Part shown: positions 1 to 11,739 of the stretch, in pieces | Layout of the letters: each line of letters opens with the position of its first letter | Numbering within the stretch: the first letter of the stretch is position 1 | NCBI GenBank assembly: GCA_035079385.1 | Contig: JAVHKY010000077.1 | Location: 1,302,001-1,366,000 of the forward strand | Origin: Aspidiotus rigidus | Taxonomy: Eukaryota > Arthropoda > Insecta > Hemiptera > Diaspididae | Length of the DNA: 64,000 nt | Direction: 5' to 3' | The notes under the pieces: model-generated | Seen by the model: only the letters and a program-made list of their open reading frames with translations | Database searches by the model: none | What the model was told of the DNA's origin: nothing | Made by a program: the position numbers and the translations under genes

Positions 1-165
1 ATGATAGGAGAGGGACTTGGAAAACTTCCGACTCTCAAGCCATATATGATAGAAGAGGGACTTGGAAAACTTCCTATCATATATGGCTCAAGAGTCGAAA
101 TTTTTCCAAGTCCCTCTCCTATCATATATGGCTAAAGAATCGAAATATTTTCCAAGTTTTTTGTT
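1..165. repeat. 45-bp minisatellite family, inverted fragment
   Basis: Units of the form TATCATATAT-GGCTC-AAGAGTCGAAA-TTTTTCCAAGTCCC run in one orientation from about 79 to 165 and in the opposite orientation from 1 to about 80, so the segment can fold back. The same unit forms the array at 19301-19810 and many dispersed fragments. The short ORF here is repeat sequence and is not a gene. Confidence 0.75.
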
Positions 166-1879
166 GGACGGCGCACGACAAATTTCTCAAAAAGCCCCCC
201 TTACAACAGGTTCCCTGTTAGAAATCCATCCAGTAGTTTTCGGAGATCCGCGGACAAAAAAAGTTTATTTATGCCTAAGTATAGACCTATACGTACAGAG
301 AAACCTGATTCTTTTTAGGCTGAAAGTAATATAGGACCTCTAAAGCGTCGAAGTATACTGTATATTATGTGAGTTTCTCAATCCTTTATCATGTCCGATT
401 CCTGGCATCTCTTAATGCTATCTCCAGCTGATATTCCTCTCGTGCACTCATAAATTGTATTCACGCTATCATCACCATTTTCTATGCAAACTCCATCCCA
501 AGATTCTTCATCTGGGAATCCAGCTACAAGGAGATTCCGAAAAATTAAAAAAATCAATGTCGAAGCCAAAGAAGCAACCAATCACCCACCAGTCAACCCC
601 TCATTCCTTCCCTCACGCTTCAACATTTCCAAACGTATTAACAAAATACCTCACTTTTCTAGCTAGAAAAGTCGGTAAAAATATAGCCTGGTTCACTCGT
701 TAGTCTAACCTCAAATCTCACTCAAAAAAGCCAGTCTAAATGGAAAATGGTAATTCCATCTCCTGAGACACCTCAAATCAACTATGAACCACTATCAATT
801 ATGTATACATGAAAAGATGACGTATAAATCAATAATTAATTAAGAATGAAGTCACCGAGTTAATCTCGCATCGGCACACATGATGAAGATTAAAAAAAAT
901 TGTACTTAATCGTTCAAACTCAACTAATAATAATAAAAAAACGAACAACTCGCCATTGCCACTATCCGTTCAAAAACAAATTTAACAAAACAAATAAAAT
1001 TTTACAGAACAAAATTCAAGGCTCTAGGGGCTGTGGGACGCTTGGTGACTTCGTCTTAAAATTTATATTTAATATAATGCATTTCTAGAAGTATCCCCTT
1101 CAGACCGAAGAAGATCTAGAGGCCGTCCCCGTACTAGGTGAGTGGACAAAATTATTGAATCGGTTGGGCCACAATGGGCAAGTATAGCGAAGGATAGAAA
1201 AAGATGACTCATACCTCTCGGTGGGCGGATTAGGCGGTGACTCTCCTCCTAATCAGTGTTACGAATGAATAAATAATGCTCGTATTGTAGGTGCAATGTA
1301 TTGAGTTCGTTATTTGATAGATCCTACTGCTGCCTGAACGACAATTCACCTGATAGACTAGAAATTCAGCGTACGCGTTGTGTCTTGTTCGATAACCAAG
1401 TGGAAAGGACCTCGGGAACATTTTGAGAAGCACATTGGGTTCGTGTGACCCATAGAACGTCATCTTCATAAATTGAATCAAGAAAATTGTCAATTCTTCA
1501 GTGATTACTTATAACTGAGTATTACGCGGGATTGGCGTAATTGCCTGATTCCTGAAATTGTAAACGGCTTTGCTGATTTCGTGTATTTGAACTTGCTTTC
1601 ATGTCTCCAGAAGAAAAAACAATTCCAGAGGGACGTTAAAGTATTCAAGAATCGTTTCGCTAATGCATTTGATCATCGAAATCGTTGTAGGTCGGAGGTT
1701 CTGAACTTGTACAGAGCTTCCTGCACTGACCAATTTCAGAAAAGAAATTAAGCAGGAGTAAAAACTCTCACTTGAATTTATTTACTTATTTATTTTAACG
1801 AGCTGTCAGCTACACTGGGGCTATTTACCATAGCGTACAAAATTATTGAATAATCATGTTGTTGAATGAGAAAGGCAGT
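166..1879. other. No gene recognised
   Basis: AT-rich sequence with only short, overlapping ORFs on both strands. The first ~80 bases continue the composite repeat: the text ACAACAGGTTCCCTGTT near 195-215 recurs near 33915 and in related form elsewhere. I see no promoter, exon or RNA gene that I can support. Confidence 0.5.
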
Positions 1880-2600
1880 AAGGAAGGTGAACTTTTCATT
1901 GATTATAGTTGAGTGGAGTTTGTGCGGACAGTTAGGATTTTTTAGATGTTAGAGTGAAAGTTAGTTAGTTTTAGGTATTGTAGGGTATCACAAATGGTTT
2001 CGTGGTTATTTTTGACTGCTTATTCGTGAAAGAACGAAGTGGTGAGAGTTGGGAGCAGGAGAAAAAAGGGTCATTTGTTGAGCTGCTTTGTTGGCAGCAG
2101 GGACAAGTTGGAAGGGTTAGGATGTGGGGGCTTAGTTATGTGGGAATGTGTAATTTTTGTGGAGAAAGGATGACTCTCGTCTGGTATCCAAGGGACGGGG
2201 ATTTTCTTTACACGAAGGAGTTCTTACTTGGATTGATTTTTCCAAAGTGTATTCCATGACTGGGTGATGAGTGAAAGGTCACTGATTTTTGTAGTCTAGG
2301 GACGGAACGGAGGAATTATCATTATTCGGGTAAAGGAGGTAGCTTGTTTGGCAGCTTGATCAACAGCGTCAAGTTCGGAGCGGTCAATGTTCCCCGGGGA
2401 TTCATATGCAAATTATTTGTATGTTACCTAATTGAGTCCACGTGAAAAGTATGAGGAGAATCCGTTGTATGATTGGGTTAGAGTTGTATGGGTCTTTAGG
2501 GGGTGTAGTGAAGAGAGGGTATTTGCCGTTTGTGAGTAATTGGAAGAGTTCTAATTTCATATTCTTGGAAAAACTTTCGCCAAAATATTTAAATGAAATA
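1880..2600 (-). pseudogene. Decayed RNase H fragment of an I/Jockey-type non-LTR retrotransposon
   Basis: Read on the minus strand, about 2410 down to 2295 encodes IPGNIDRSELDAVDQAAKQA followed by a PPFRP block and, further on, SWNTLWK. This matches the C-terminal end of the RNase H domain of I/Jockey-like elements, which read roughly GIPGNE-AD-AAK-A followed by SWN-W. Just upstream, 2600-2415 gives NPIIQRILLILF, equivalent to the strand before the catalytic loop. Stops and frameshifts interrupt the frame and no RT domain is visible, so this is a dead 3' fragment. The same domain, also broken, occurs on the plus strand near 12.6-12.95 kb. The C-poor plus strand across this block reflects the compositional bias of that element. 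Family-level assignment is tentative. Confidence 0.5.
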
Positions 2601-3989
2601 ACGAGGCTTTTCCCGCACCGTTTTTTATTAAAAGATCGTGACGTTTCGGCCCAGCTAGTGGCCTTTATCAAACGAGACTGAAGATGAGGAAAACAAGAAC
2701 GTAGACTACGGGTAATACAGTACCTAGGTATGTAAGCCGTGAGTCATAAGGGAAGGAAACATGAAATTATCTGCTGATGTTCGAGATGGTAGGAGCGTAC
2801 ACAGATGCAAAATTTACAGTATCACTCTTAAAGTTGACGACAGTATTCGAACGTTTTATTATTTCAACAACTTCCCTTATCTTACGTTTTTTATCATTAG
2901 ATTCATTGGCTAAAATCTTGATCTGCTGAAAATTAAACTTATGGTTACATTCTTTGGAATATATTTATCCTTGCACGCGAAAAATTCGTCCACCTTCACT
3001 TTCGCCAAAATTATTTTAAAAATACTTGAAAAGGAATAAAATTTGCTTAGAAAAGCTTTTAGGTTGTTGCTAATTTCATGAATTCGGCATAAAAAGCTGC
3101 CGATTCTACAAATTAGGCAGTTACACGAATCTCGTGTAACACAACAATCGATTTTATGATTGCATTTGGAAAAGTTTTCCCAACTCTCTCTACTCATGTA
3201 CGTGCTGATAAAAGATTGTTTGTTGTCATGAAAGTATAAGGAGAGAGCCTGTTTGCTGAATAATGTAGAACTCGAAGAGCTTTGAATGCACTGCATCCGT
3301 ACGTGTCTCAATCACACAAAGGCTTGAAATTTGAAATTTTTCGAACTTGTTTTTTTTTGTGTACATTTGTATCTCAAAAGTCCAAATTCATTGAATCCTG
3401 ACATGAAAGGAAATGGAGAATGAGGAGGAAAAGTTCCCTTCTTCCCGAATCTCACCATCGATGTAATGCAGGGTTTTGCAGTGGGAATGGCGTTCCCTTC
3501 TCGTTAATTTCTTTTAAATATGCGAGGAGAAAAGTGGAAAAAAGTTTGAAGAACAGAAACCGGTTTTTGAACGACCAACATAGCGTTCCCAGAAAGCTCG
3601 GTTCTTGGAAAAAAAGTGCTGAAGTAATGAAATAACTCGAGCATCGAAATCTTTTCGATTCATTTTCCTTCTGTACATCCCCGATGACGATATGAATCTA
3701 TACAAATTTAAACCAAAATATCTCGAGAAATACTGATTTTCTCGAAAAAGTCAAAAGAACAAAATTTATTCTATTCAAAATTTTCTTTCAGATTTGGTAT
3801 CTTTCAGAATTTTTCTAACAAATTTTGAAATTACTGTTTTTTTAACTAGTTTTTGTCTGTAGACCCAGTGTTGCGCCTGGCAAATTGGACTAACCTTCCC
3901 CCTGTTACCCTTGGGTTGACACCGAACAATTTCCAAGAACAATCATACCTCCCTTGTGGAAGAAATCGCGTCAAAAGACTCATTCGTTT
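2601..3989. other. No gene recognised
   Basis: Only short ORFs; the longest is 133 codons on the minus strand at 2910-3311. Its composition is low-complexity and it shows no recognisable motif. I see nothing I would annotate as a gene. Confidence 0.45.
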
Positions 3990-3994
3990 TTATA

Positions 3995-4210
3995 CAGGGT
4001 ATCCACTTGTCTGGAAAATCTGGAAGTCAGGGAAAAGTCAGGGAATTTTTTGAGATTCGTCGAAAAAAGTTCAAGCTAGGAAGTTTTTCCTCTTCTTTTT
4101 TTTTTTCTTGCTTTTCAGTGGAGATTATGGTCTGGAAAAACCTGAAAAAGTCAGGGACAAGTCATGGAAAAGTCAGGGAATTTCATTTCAGAGAAAAAGT
4201 GGACACCCTG
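3995..4210. mobile_element. MITE, CAGGGTRTCCAC termini, 5-bp TSD
   Basis: The element starts CAGGGTATCCACTT and ends AAGTGGACACCCTG, giving ~14-bp terminal inverted repeats with one mismatch. It is bracketed by TTATA at 3990-3994 and 4211-4215. Inside are repeated phrases of the type GGAAAAGTCAGGGAATTT. It has no coding capacity. A second copy with a damaged right end starts at 31313. An element with closely related termini and its own 5-bp duplication is at 63447-63786. It is presumably mobilised in trans by a transposase not present here; the superfamily is uncertain. Confidence 0.75.
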
Positions 4211-4499
4211 TTATAGGCAGGAGATTGAAGTCTCGCTCGGCTCCTAGATGAGGACCAAAAATTGAAGAAAAGCTTGTTAATGAAACTCTCGGTCATGTGG
4301 CCCATTCTTTACAGAGATGGGAAATTTTGTGCAATTCGTGTTTACATTGCATTACTCATTCCAACGCGATATTAGGAGTGCATTTAGGTGCGGGATATTA
4401 CATCCTCCTAGAAATTTTTTTTTTGCTTCACTCGAAAAATATGGTCGAACTGTATATTTGAGTTTTTTAACAGGGAATCTGACCTACCCCCAATAAAGG

Positions 4500-4850
4500 A
4501 GGAGCACTCGAAAAATGTCGGCCTTCGAGGTATACATATATGATGGGATGGGAATTCAGAAAAATTACGACTTTCGAACCATGGTGTTATATGATAGGAC
4601 GGGGATTTGAGAAAATTTCTACTCGCGAACTAAAGACCGGAAATTGGAACGACGAGCCATGTTTTATACGATAGGAGTTGGATTCGGAAAATCTCGAATT
4701 TCAAGAAGGGGAACTTGAAAAAATTTCCAATTTCAAAATATATACGATAGGAGGGGAATCAGAGAACATGCCGACTTTCAAGCCATATTTAATGATAGAC
4801 AAGGGACTGGAAAGAATTTCAATATTATCTTCGACATATATCGCGTGAAC
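4500..4850. repeat. Diverged 45-bp minisatellite family
   Basis: Successive units resembling ATATGATAGGAGGGGGACTTGG-AAAATTTCGACTTTCGAGCC, reverse-complement orientation relative to 19301-19810, with many substitutions and uneven spacing. This is an old, degraded stretch of the same family. Confidence 0.65.
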
Positions 4851-4929
4851 CTAAACGATGTTACTATAGTTGAAAGAGAGTTGGCACTAAATCTCGGAAC
4901 GTTGGATGCATAAAAGGAGGAGGTGTCTT

Positions 4930-5310
4930 CCGTTGGATGTATAGTTCAGATCTACGAAATTTGTGTCCCGATTTTATTTTCAATTTGCGTCTTTGCGCAA
5001 CTTTTTACGACTTTCTTGAGCCGAGTTATGAACCAAAATGTGCCAAAAATTAACTAATAATTGGTCAAAATTTCCGAAATAAGAAAATGAAAATGCACGT
5101 TTCTTCAAACATTTTTTTCAGAATCAGCGTTACATTTCACTTTCAAATCTAGTAAAGTAAGGAAGTTTGAACGATTTTTAATTTTTAAAAATTCTGTTGG
5201 CACATTTTGGTCCATAACTCGGTTCACTAAAGTCGCAGAAAGTCGGGTAGAGTCGCTAATTGAGTATGAAATTGAGCTACAAATTTCGTAGATTTGAAGT
5301 ATACATCTTA
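4930..5310. repeat. Imperfect inverted repeat with ~125-bp arms
   Basis: The left arm (about 4930-5056) contains TCTACGAAATTTGT and GAACCAAAATGTGCCAA. The right arm (about 5191-5310) contains their reverse complements, TTGGCACATTTTGGTCC and ACAAATTTCGTAGA. The arms are clearly diverged and the spacer is ~135 bp. It is probably an old hairpin MITE. I find no convincing target-site duplication, so the outer limits are uncertain. Confidence 0.6.
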
Positions 5311-5384
5311 CGTCTTGCGTTTTTGCGCTGGAGTGAACTTGGCACAAACACCCACTCTGGGTGGTCCACTCGGTGTGATTATGA

Positions 5385-5570
5385 TAGGGGAAGAACTTGG
5401 GAAAATTTCAACTTTCGAACTAAATATGATAGGAAGGGAGTCGTAAACATTTAGACCATGCGGCATTCCAATTTCGAATTCAATTCTCGATATCAAAACC
5501 TATTCGGCCCATAGAAAAGGTTTCTTGCGTTCCTCGTTTCACTTCGTTAAGGAAGGCGTCATTTTTTGGG
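5385..5570. repeat. Composite dispersed repeat fragment
   Basis: A short run of the 45-bp unit (5385-5455) is followed by GGCCCATAGAAAAGGTTTC and GTTCCTCGTTTCACTTCG. The same order recurs, in either orientation, near 33.5, 45.35 and 57.45 kb, so it belongs to a larger dispersed family. Confidence 0.6.
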
Positions 5571-6007
5571 AGGTTTGAGGGAATAAATTTTCCTTATCCC
5601 CCTCTTGGAATCCGCGTCTGGTGTAGACGCGATTTGTGTAACTGTCTAGTTGGTAAAATTCGTCAAAATTGTGTTCAGTTGACGACATCCTGATCCTACG
5701 CTTCCAGTTGTATTTTTCATTTATATATATATATATATTTTTTTAATATTGTAATTAATTTCTAGGTTGTTGAAAAAGCATCGAGGTATAATTTTTCGTA
5801 AAAAAAGGATTTTGCTATTCTTGATATACGTAGTTCGTCAACTTGTACTTTGCCCCAACTGAGAGCCCAAAGCCTGTGGAGTATAAAAGAATCAAAAAAT
5901 GTTACATGGAGCGTGCTTCCAATTACTATTTTTGAATATTTTAGCCAATATTTCACGAGATACTTGTGATTAACAGAATTTGACTGTATTTTTCCTCTAT
6001 GTAATTG
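5571..6007. other. No gene recognised
   Basis: AT-rich flank with a short (TA)n tract near 5722-5740, ending at the target-site duplication of the R1-like element. No supported gene. Confidence 0.5.
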
Positions 6008-6022
6008 TATTGAATGGTGATA

Positions 6023-8602
6023 ATCGCTTGTGTGTCGCATGTGCAGCACCGCCCGTCATCCATTATGGAGTAGGTGCGGGTTGCGTATGCATTTAATATT
6101 GTTTCCTCCAACACCGGAATCGACCCTTTCAAGTATAACTTCAGTGAAGGAGGAATCTCCTAGGCGAACCCCCTCTTCTACTCGGCAACTGCCAAGTTGC
6201 TTTGGCAACCGCCAAGCTGCAGTGCCCCCCTGGCACGCACGAAAACATAAGAACACTCAAAACAACAAACACCACCACAATACACAATACAGTAGGTCAC
6301 TGTTGGAGGTTCTTCATCTTCTTCTCCCTTCAGGGAAGATCTTGGTCCTCTTCTTCCTGCAGATCTGGATGTTGATGCTACGCAGGTGTTGAGTAGGCCA
6401 TAGAGTGGTTCTGCATTTGCCTATTCCATTCCTGATCCATCTTCCTCTTCATGATGGTGGCTGCAAATGCAGACACCTGGTTCCATGCTTCTACAGAATC
6501 TAGCATGGTGGGTACCAGGCTACTCGGGTCGAGCGCTTCATCTACCCCGATCTCTTGAAGAGATCGACTAAGCTCGTCCCACTCACGCCTCCACGCCTCA
6601 CACTCAAATAAGGTGTGTTGTGGTCCATCATCCCGCCCTTGGTTACAGTGCGAAAACGTTGCCTGCTCAACTTTCCTTAACTTCTCGTGAAGGTACTTGT
6701 TGAAGCAGCCATGGCCGCTTAACACCTGCGTCAGGTGAAAGTTCAGCTGACCATGGTGTCGGTTCATCCACTCATCAAGGTCGCGTATTAGCACACGGGT
6801 TGTCCATGTACCCAGCTCACTCTGGGCAATTCTTGCTTTCCACTTTACAAGCAAGGAGCGCCTGGCCTCCTGCTTGACCCGTAAAGCTTCTCGGTTGGTC
6901 GTCGTTCTCTTCTTTTCTTCGAACACCACCGCTCTCTCCTCAGCAAGGAGCTCGATTGGTGGTAAACGTGCTAATACACAAAGAGCCTCCGTCGAGACAG
7001 TGCGGTAGGCACTAACACACCTTGGCGCAGCTCTTCGTTGGATTTTTACCATCTCTCTCCTTCGGTATGGTATCTTCATGCAGTCGGCCCATACTGGCGC
7101 TTCATATAGGAGGATCGACAAGGCGGTGCTCATCATGATCCTTCTCCTTGCTTCTCTCGGTCCTCCTAGGTTCCTCATCAGGCGGCTTGGGTATCCAACT
7201 ACCCGGCCCGCCTTTTCCGCTGCCATCAGAAAATGGTGCCTGAAGCTCAGCGTTGAGTCAAACCAGATGCCCAGGTATTTCATTTGCTTCTTGATTTCAA
7301 TTTCCACGCCTCGCAGGCGAAAGGTTGGTGGCTTGAACTTCCGACGGGTCGTGAATAAAATGGCCTCCGTCTTACTTGCTGCTAGTTCAAGTCCAGCCGA
7401 CTCGATCCAACGCGTCACATCCTGTAGGGCCCGGTTTACCCTGCTCTCCACCGCTACAGTTGTTTCGGCGGTGCATACCACCAGGGTGTCATCCGCATAG
7501 CAGATAAGCTTAACCCCCGGTGGCAGCTTCACCTTAAAGATTCCGTTAAATGCGACGCACCACAAAAGCGGCCCAAGGACCGACCCCTGCGGCACCCCAC
7601 AAGTGACAGGGCGCTTTACTGTATCAGCAGACGTCTCTGCCTGGATTTCACGGCAGCTAAGATAGCTGCTGATCATCCTGAGCAGGTATGCGGGCACTCC
7701 TGCGTTCACAAGAGCTTCCAATATCATCGTCCATGGAATTGAATTGAACGCATTTCTTATGTCGAGGCTGACGGCTGCGCAAAACGGACGCATATCAATT
7801 GCTGACTTGGCTATCCTCTTCAGCCGGATCCCAGCATCTGATGTGCAGCGTCCAGTTTGAAAACCGTACTGGCTATCAGAGATTATATCTCTTTCCTTCA
7901 GATAGCTCTCCAAACGATTGGCTATCACTCTTTCTAGAAGTTTCCCAACATTGTCTAGCAGACAAAGTGGACGATAAGAGGATGGTAGACCAGGTGGTTT
8001 ATCCTGTTATCGATCAACGCTAGCCTGGCTTTCTTCCATCGCACAGGGAACAGTCCCCCAACAATTGCCGCATTGAATGTATCAACAAGCAGTGCTGGGT
8101 CAACTGAATGTATGGCGCTCCAGACTGGATTTGGAATCTCATCCGGGCCTGGAGCCTTCCAATACTTACCCCGCAGTCTATTGACTGCTGCATCAACCTC
8201 CTCGGTGCCTAGGAGGGATATACCATCCTCTTCTACTATTGGTAGCGTTAGCATTGGTGGTGGCTGCTGTGGGAACAAGCCATCAATGATTTGACCCACA
8301 ACATCCGGCTCCATTCGGCTTATTGCTGAGAGGCCTTTTAGCTTCTTCAGCACTAACTTATAAGGCTTCCCAAACGGGTCGTCATCTGCCATCTCACATA
8401 GCTCTCGCCATGCAGCACTCTTGCTGTCCTTGATGGCCTTCTTCAGCCTTTTACGAGCCAGCTGGTATTCGGGTGCAACCGCCCGCGCCCCTTCGCGGCC
8501 ACTACTACGCTGGTATATCCGGCGCTGACGGTTGCACTCTTTTCTCAATTCGGCAATCTTGTTGGTCCACCAGTAAACGGCCCTCTTCTTCTTTGGTGGA
8601 CC
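6023..8602 (-). mobile_element. R1-like non-LTR retrotransposon, 5'-truncated, 15-bp TSD
   Basis: An insertion of 2580 bp is bracketed by a perfect 15-bp direct repeat, TATTGAATGGTGATA, at 6008-6022 and 8603-8617. The element reads on the minus strand. Its 3' end is at 6023 and shows no poly(A) tail. Its 5' end at 8602 falls inside ORF2, just downstream of where the endonuclease domain would end, so the insertion is 5'-truncated as expected for target-primed reverse transcription. Three further, older copies in the same orientation are at 25011-27064, 38289-40320 and 47541-48385. The 3' untranslated ~350 bp is conserved in all four. Assignment to the R1 clade rests on the RT and C-terminal sequence by eye. 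Confidence 0.9.
6378..8602 (-). pseudogene. R1-like ORF2: reverse transcriptase, C-terminal zinc knuckle, one frameshift
   Basis: The protein would nick and reverse-transcribe the element's RNA at the target. Reading 5' to 3', the remaining part begins KKRAVYWWTNKIAELR (the linker after the missing endonuclease). RT block APGPDEIPN lies near 8145. A single-base frameshift lies between about 8000 and 8015, just before SYRPLCLLDNVGKLLERV. After it come the Q-YGF-GRCTSDA block, GVPQGSVLGPLLW (~7580) and the catalytic CYADD (~7505). The 516-codon second frame then continues through the thumb to a C-terminal knuckle, CNQGRDDGPQHTLFEC, and stops at 6378. In the knuckle the expected first Cys of the CCHC set appears as Phe (TFSHCNQ). 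Lacking endonuclease and carrying a frameshift, this copy cannot be autonomous, but it is the least decayed of the four. Confidence 0.88.
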
Positions 8603-8617
8603 TATTGAATGGTGATA

Positions 8618-9081
8618 CAAATTGTACAAAATTGGAGTGACCAATCAATTAGAGACGAGAAAACGTTCACCAAGGTTTCAGTTGACCAATCAACAACTTC
8701 CAATTTTCCTATCATCTGATTGGACGTGGTGATGGTCGCCGAATGTTTGCATCAAAAATTTTGGCCTACAATAGGGGGGTCCCTGTAAACAGTTTTTTTG
8801 TATAATGCTAATGTGGGAAGTTTACAAGCAAACATCAGATTTCAATTAACTCTTAACGTGTATACTTTTGTGAGACCAGAGAGTGATGACAACGTTACGG
8901 CGAGTTGTAACCTAGAAGAGACAAGAGAGGAAAGAAGACCCACGGCTTTTTCAACGAAGTTGCACGAAGAGTGCAGGCAACGTATTGTATACGAGTAAGA
9001 TGAATTTGTTACTCGATGGCCAAAACTATTAGGATTTTTCTCTTTTTATATCTATAGCTCAAAATTCGACTTGTTCCCAAG
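8618..9081. other. No gene recognised
   Basis: Contains a few short inverted phrases around GACCAATCA / TGATTGG (8640-8725) and otherwise nothing I can assign. Confidence 0.4.
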
Positions 9082-9257
9082 TCTAATAATACATTGAGAA
9101 CGACAAATACCACAGGCGGCTTTTTGCAATTTCCCTACGTACATTTACTCTTTGTAGTATTTGTCGATTTTCGGTCTTTTACTCATTGTGGTATTTGTCG
9201 TTCTCAATATGTCGGGCCGTAACTTGCAGGAACGAATCGATTCAATCTAATAATACA
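9082..9257. repeat. Small hairpin insertion between 12-bp direct repeats
   Basis: TCTAATAATACA occurs at 9082-9093 and 9246-9257. Between them the sequence has 22-bp inverted arms (9092-9114 and 9187-9208, core GAGAACGACAAATACCACA). A partial third copy of the arm (TAGTATTTGTCGA, ~9157) lies in the loop. The layout fits a tiny non-autonomous insertion with target duplication. The direct repeat is AT-rich, so chance cannot be excluded. Confidence 0.45.
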
Positions 9258-11739
9258 GCTGAATTATCAAAATTTTTCAAGTTCCTCCTTTTTGACATGT
9301 ACACGTATGTAGCTCGATAATCGTAAATGATAAACCAACAATATTTTCATACTTCCATAGTTCTAGAGAGAAAAAAAGATCGACAGATTATTTTAAATTT
9401 TTTCTTAGGCCCGTACTGAAGTGAAGGATGAAGTAACGTACACAGGTTTATCCATTTTTGGCCACAAGTTGTCACAACAATCGTTATTCTCAATAAAGAT
9501 ACATATTGGGCGTTGTCATTGTTACGAGCGTCATTCCTTTAATAGAATTCGTGTGTACACCATCATGCAAAAGAAATAATACTGTACCCAAAGACAAGGG
9601 AGGAATGCGACGAGGAGCGAATGAGAGGTGTGAGTTTTATAGCTTACAGTAATAGTTTAACACTCCGGTGAAAATTTGACTAGAATAAATTGCTCGAGCT
9701 TTATACTCGTGCGTAACTTTCTATTCCATAATTTCTTTTTCTGCTCTTCAAATCATCGTACAATTGATTTAGGGCCTATAAATTTCTACGGAGCACGTTG
9801 TCATTCTGACACAATGACACAACTACTTCTCATGCAGCCAAACGATTTATAAGCGAGATCGATTGAGAGAATAGTGATTTGGTGACAAGTAATCGACGTT
9901 CAATATTTTAGAAGCACTTTTCTTTTCATCTCATAACAAGAAGTCGGATGTTTAATGGTTGCTATGCTTGAATAGCTGGCAGAGAACGTGTAGACGTAAA
10001 ATATTTTGAATGACACGTTGCGAACTGGTGTGAGGACGGACTCTGAGCTTGTGAGACACGACTGCGCAAAGATGACAAAAAAACTGGGAATATTTAGAGC
10101 CTTGAAAGACTTTTTGTTCATTTTGAGAGCTGAAGGACATTCTTGGTATAGCGAAGCTGTAGTAAAGCGAGACGAAGCGCTTAGAAAAATCTTCATGTCT
10201 AGCAATTTTCAGACAGATTCTCCTTCTTTTCTGTTTAACGAATTATAAAAGGAAATTTTCTCACAAACAGTAAGATTTTGTGCTTTATTATGGCTGTGGA
10301 TCGGGCAATGTCAGTGGGAAAAGTCATTATCTAGCCGGTCCCCTTCGATAACGAAGGTAAACCTTCGTTTTTGAAAAAGAAAAAATGATACGAAAAATTT
10401 CATTCGTACCACTGTATCTTTGAATCATATTAATGAACTTGTTCACTCGTTGTATTTGCTGCTTGTTTGCTAGTTACTCGGTATCAAAAAGTTTATATTT
10501 CCTCGATTTTATAACATTTCGAAAATTTAATTTTCATCGAACTTTCATTATCTTCAGTCAGTTTCGATGTGTCATGAATTAGAAACTTGAAGAAAAAGTC
10601 CATCCTACAGTACTCAGCAGTGATGAGAAATCCAGCGAGGTGTCTTTTTTATAGATGTGGACTACCTAATTATATACTTGTTAGCAAGTACGAAAGTATG
10701 CAATGCAGAAAATCAAATTCGACAACGTTCGCTATTAATTGCTTCTGATTAACGATTTAAAATGGGTGTTCAATACTTTTCTAACCTGGTCCCGGCACCA
10801 TTTTTGCCGTGTATTTTTCTGTTTTCTGTTTTATTCCTGTTTTATATTTTAATTATCTTTGTTTTTTCACCACTTCGTTTCCCATTCGTAACCATTTTTA
10901 TGTCTTTGATTGGGTTGTTTCTGTTCACATTTCTACGCTGTCTCTGTTTTCTATTTTACTTTTACTCGCGTTCGTTTTTTATTTTCGAAGCTTTTCTGGA
11001 TTCGATACATTTTGACCAAGCTATTAATGTTACAAAGTTCAAGTAAACTGACCATAGGAAGAATGAAGAAGAAAAAGTATCCGAATTATTATATCAACTA
11101 CATCGTTTCAAGCATGAGAAAGCGATAAATAATACAAGAGAGTGGACGAATGTATTTGATCGAAGATCTCTGTACGTAACCTATCCAAATTGAGGAGATA
11201 TCTTCCATAATTTAGTCTTTATGAGGTCCGTATACGGGCGAGGATTTCATCGGATTATAGACGTAAACTTTAGAATACGCGTTATTATTATTTTTTTAAA
11301 CTCAACGTATGTTTCTAATGTCATAATACTCGTATCACTTGAAGGTATCGCGGTATTATTTATACATACTGTAAGAATATTAAGTGCGAGTATGTGTGTA
11401 CCCATGTGGGAGAGACATTTATGCGTAGTATTTAAATGAGAGTCACAAATTATGGCTTATGTGTAAGAAGAATCTGAATGGCCTAGTTTTTTCAACGAAG
11501 AAATGTATTATAAAAGTGAAGTCAAATTTAGAATTGTCTACAGTGATAAAAAAATTAATCCGAGAGAATAAGATGGACGAAGATTCTTCAGGTTTGTAAT
11601 GAGGAAGACTAAATATACCTGATTTTTCGAATTCGTACTGTTCTAATGGCGAATGCCTATTTATAATAGGTAGTAAATAAATTGAAAACCTCCACCTCTA
11701 TCCTCATAGTTGCAATTCTTCAACGCTACCTTTACCTTT
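9258..11739. other. No gene recognised
   Basis: Short ORFs only. A small hairpin, TTCGATAACGAA with GAAGGTAAACCTTCG, lies at 10345-10372. ORFs at 10762-11046 are pyrimidine-rich low-complexity reading frames without a convincing domain. Confidence 0.45.

Noticed and set aside
7078..7500. 140-codon plus ORF inside the R1-like element
   Set aside because: Antisense shadow of the RT/thumb coding region.
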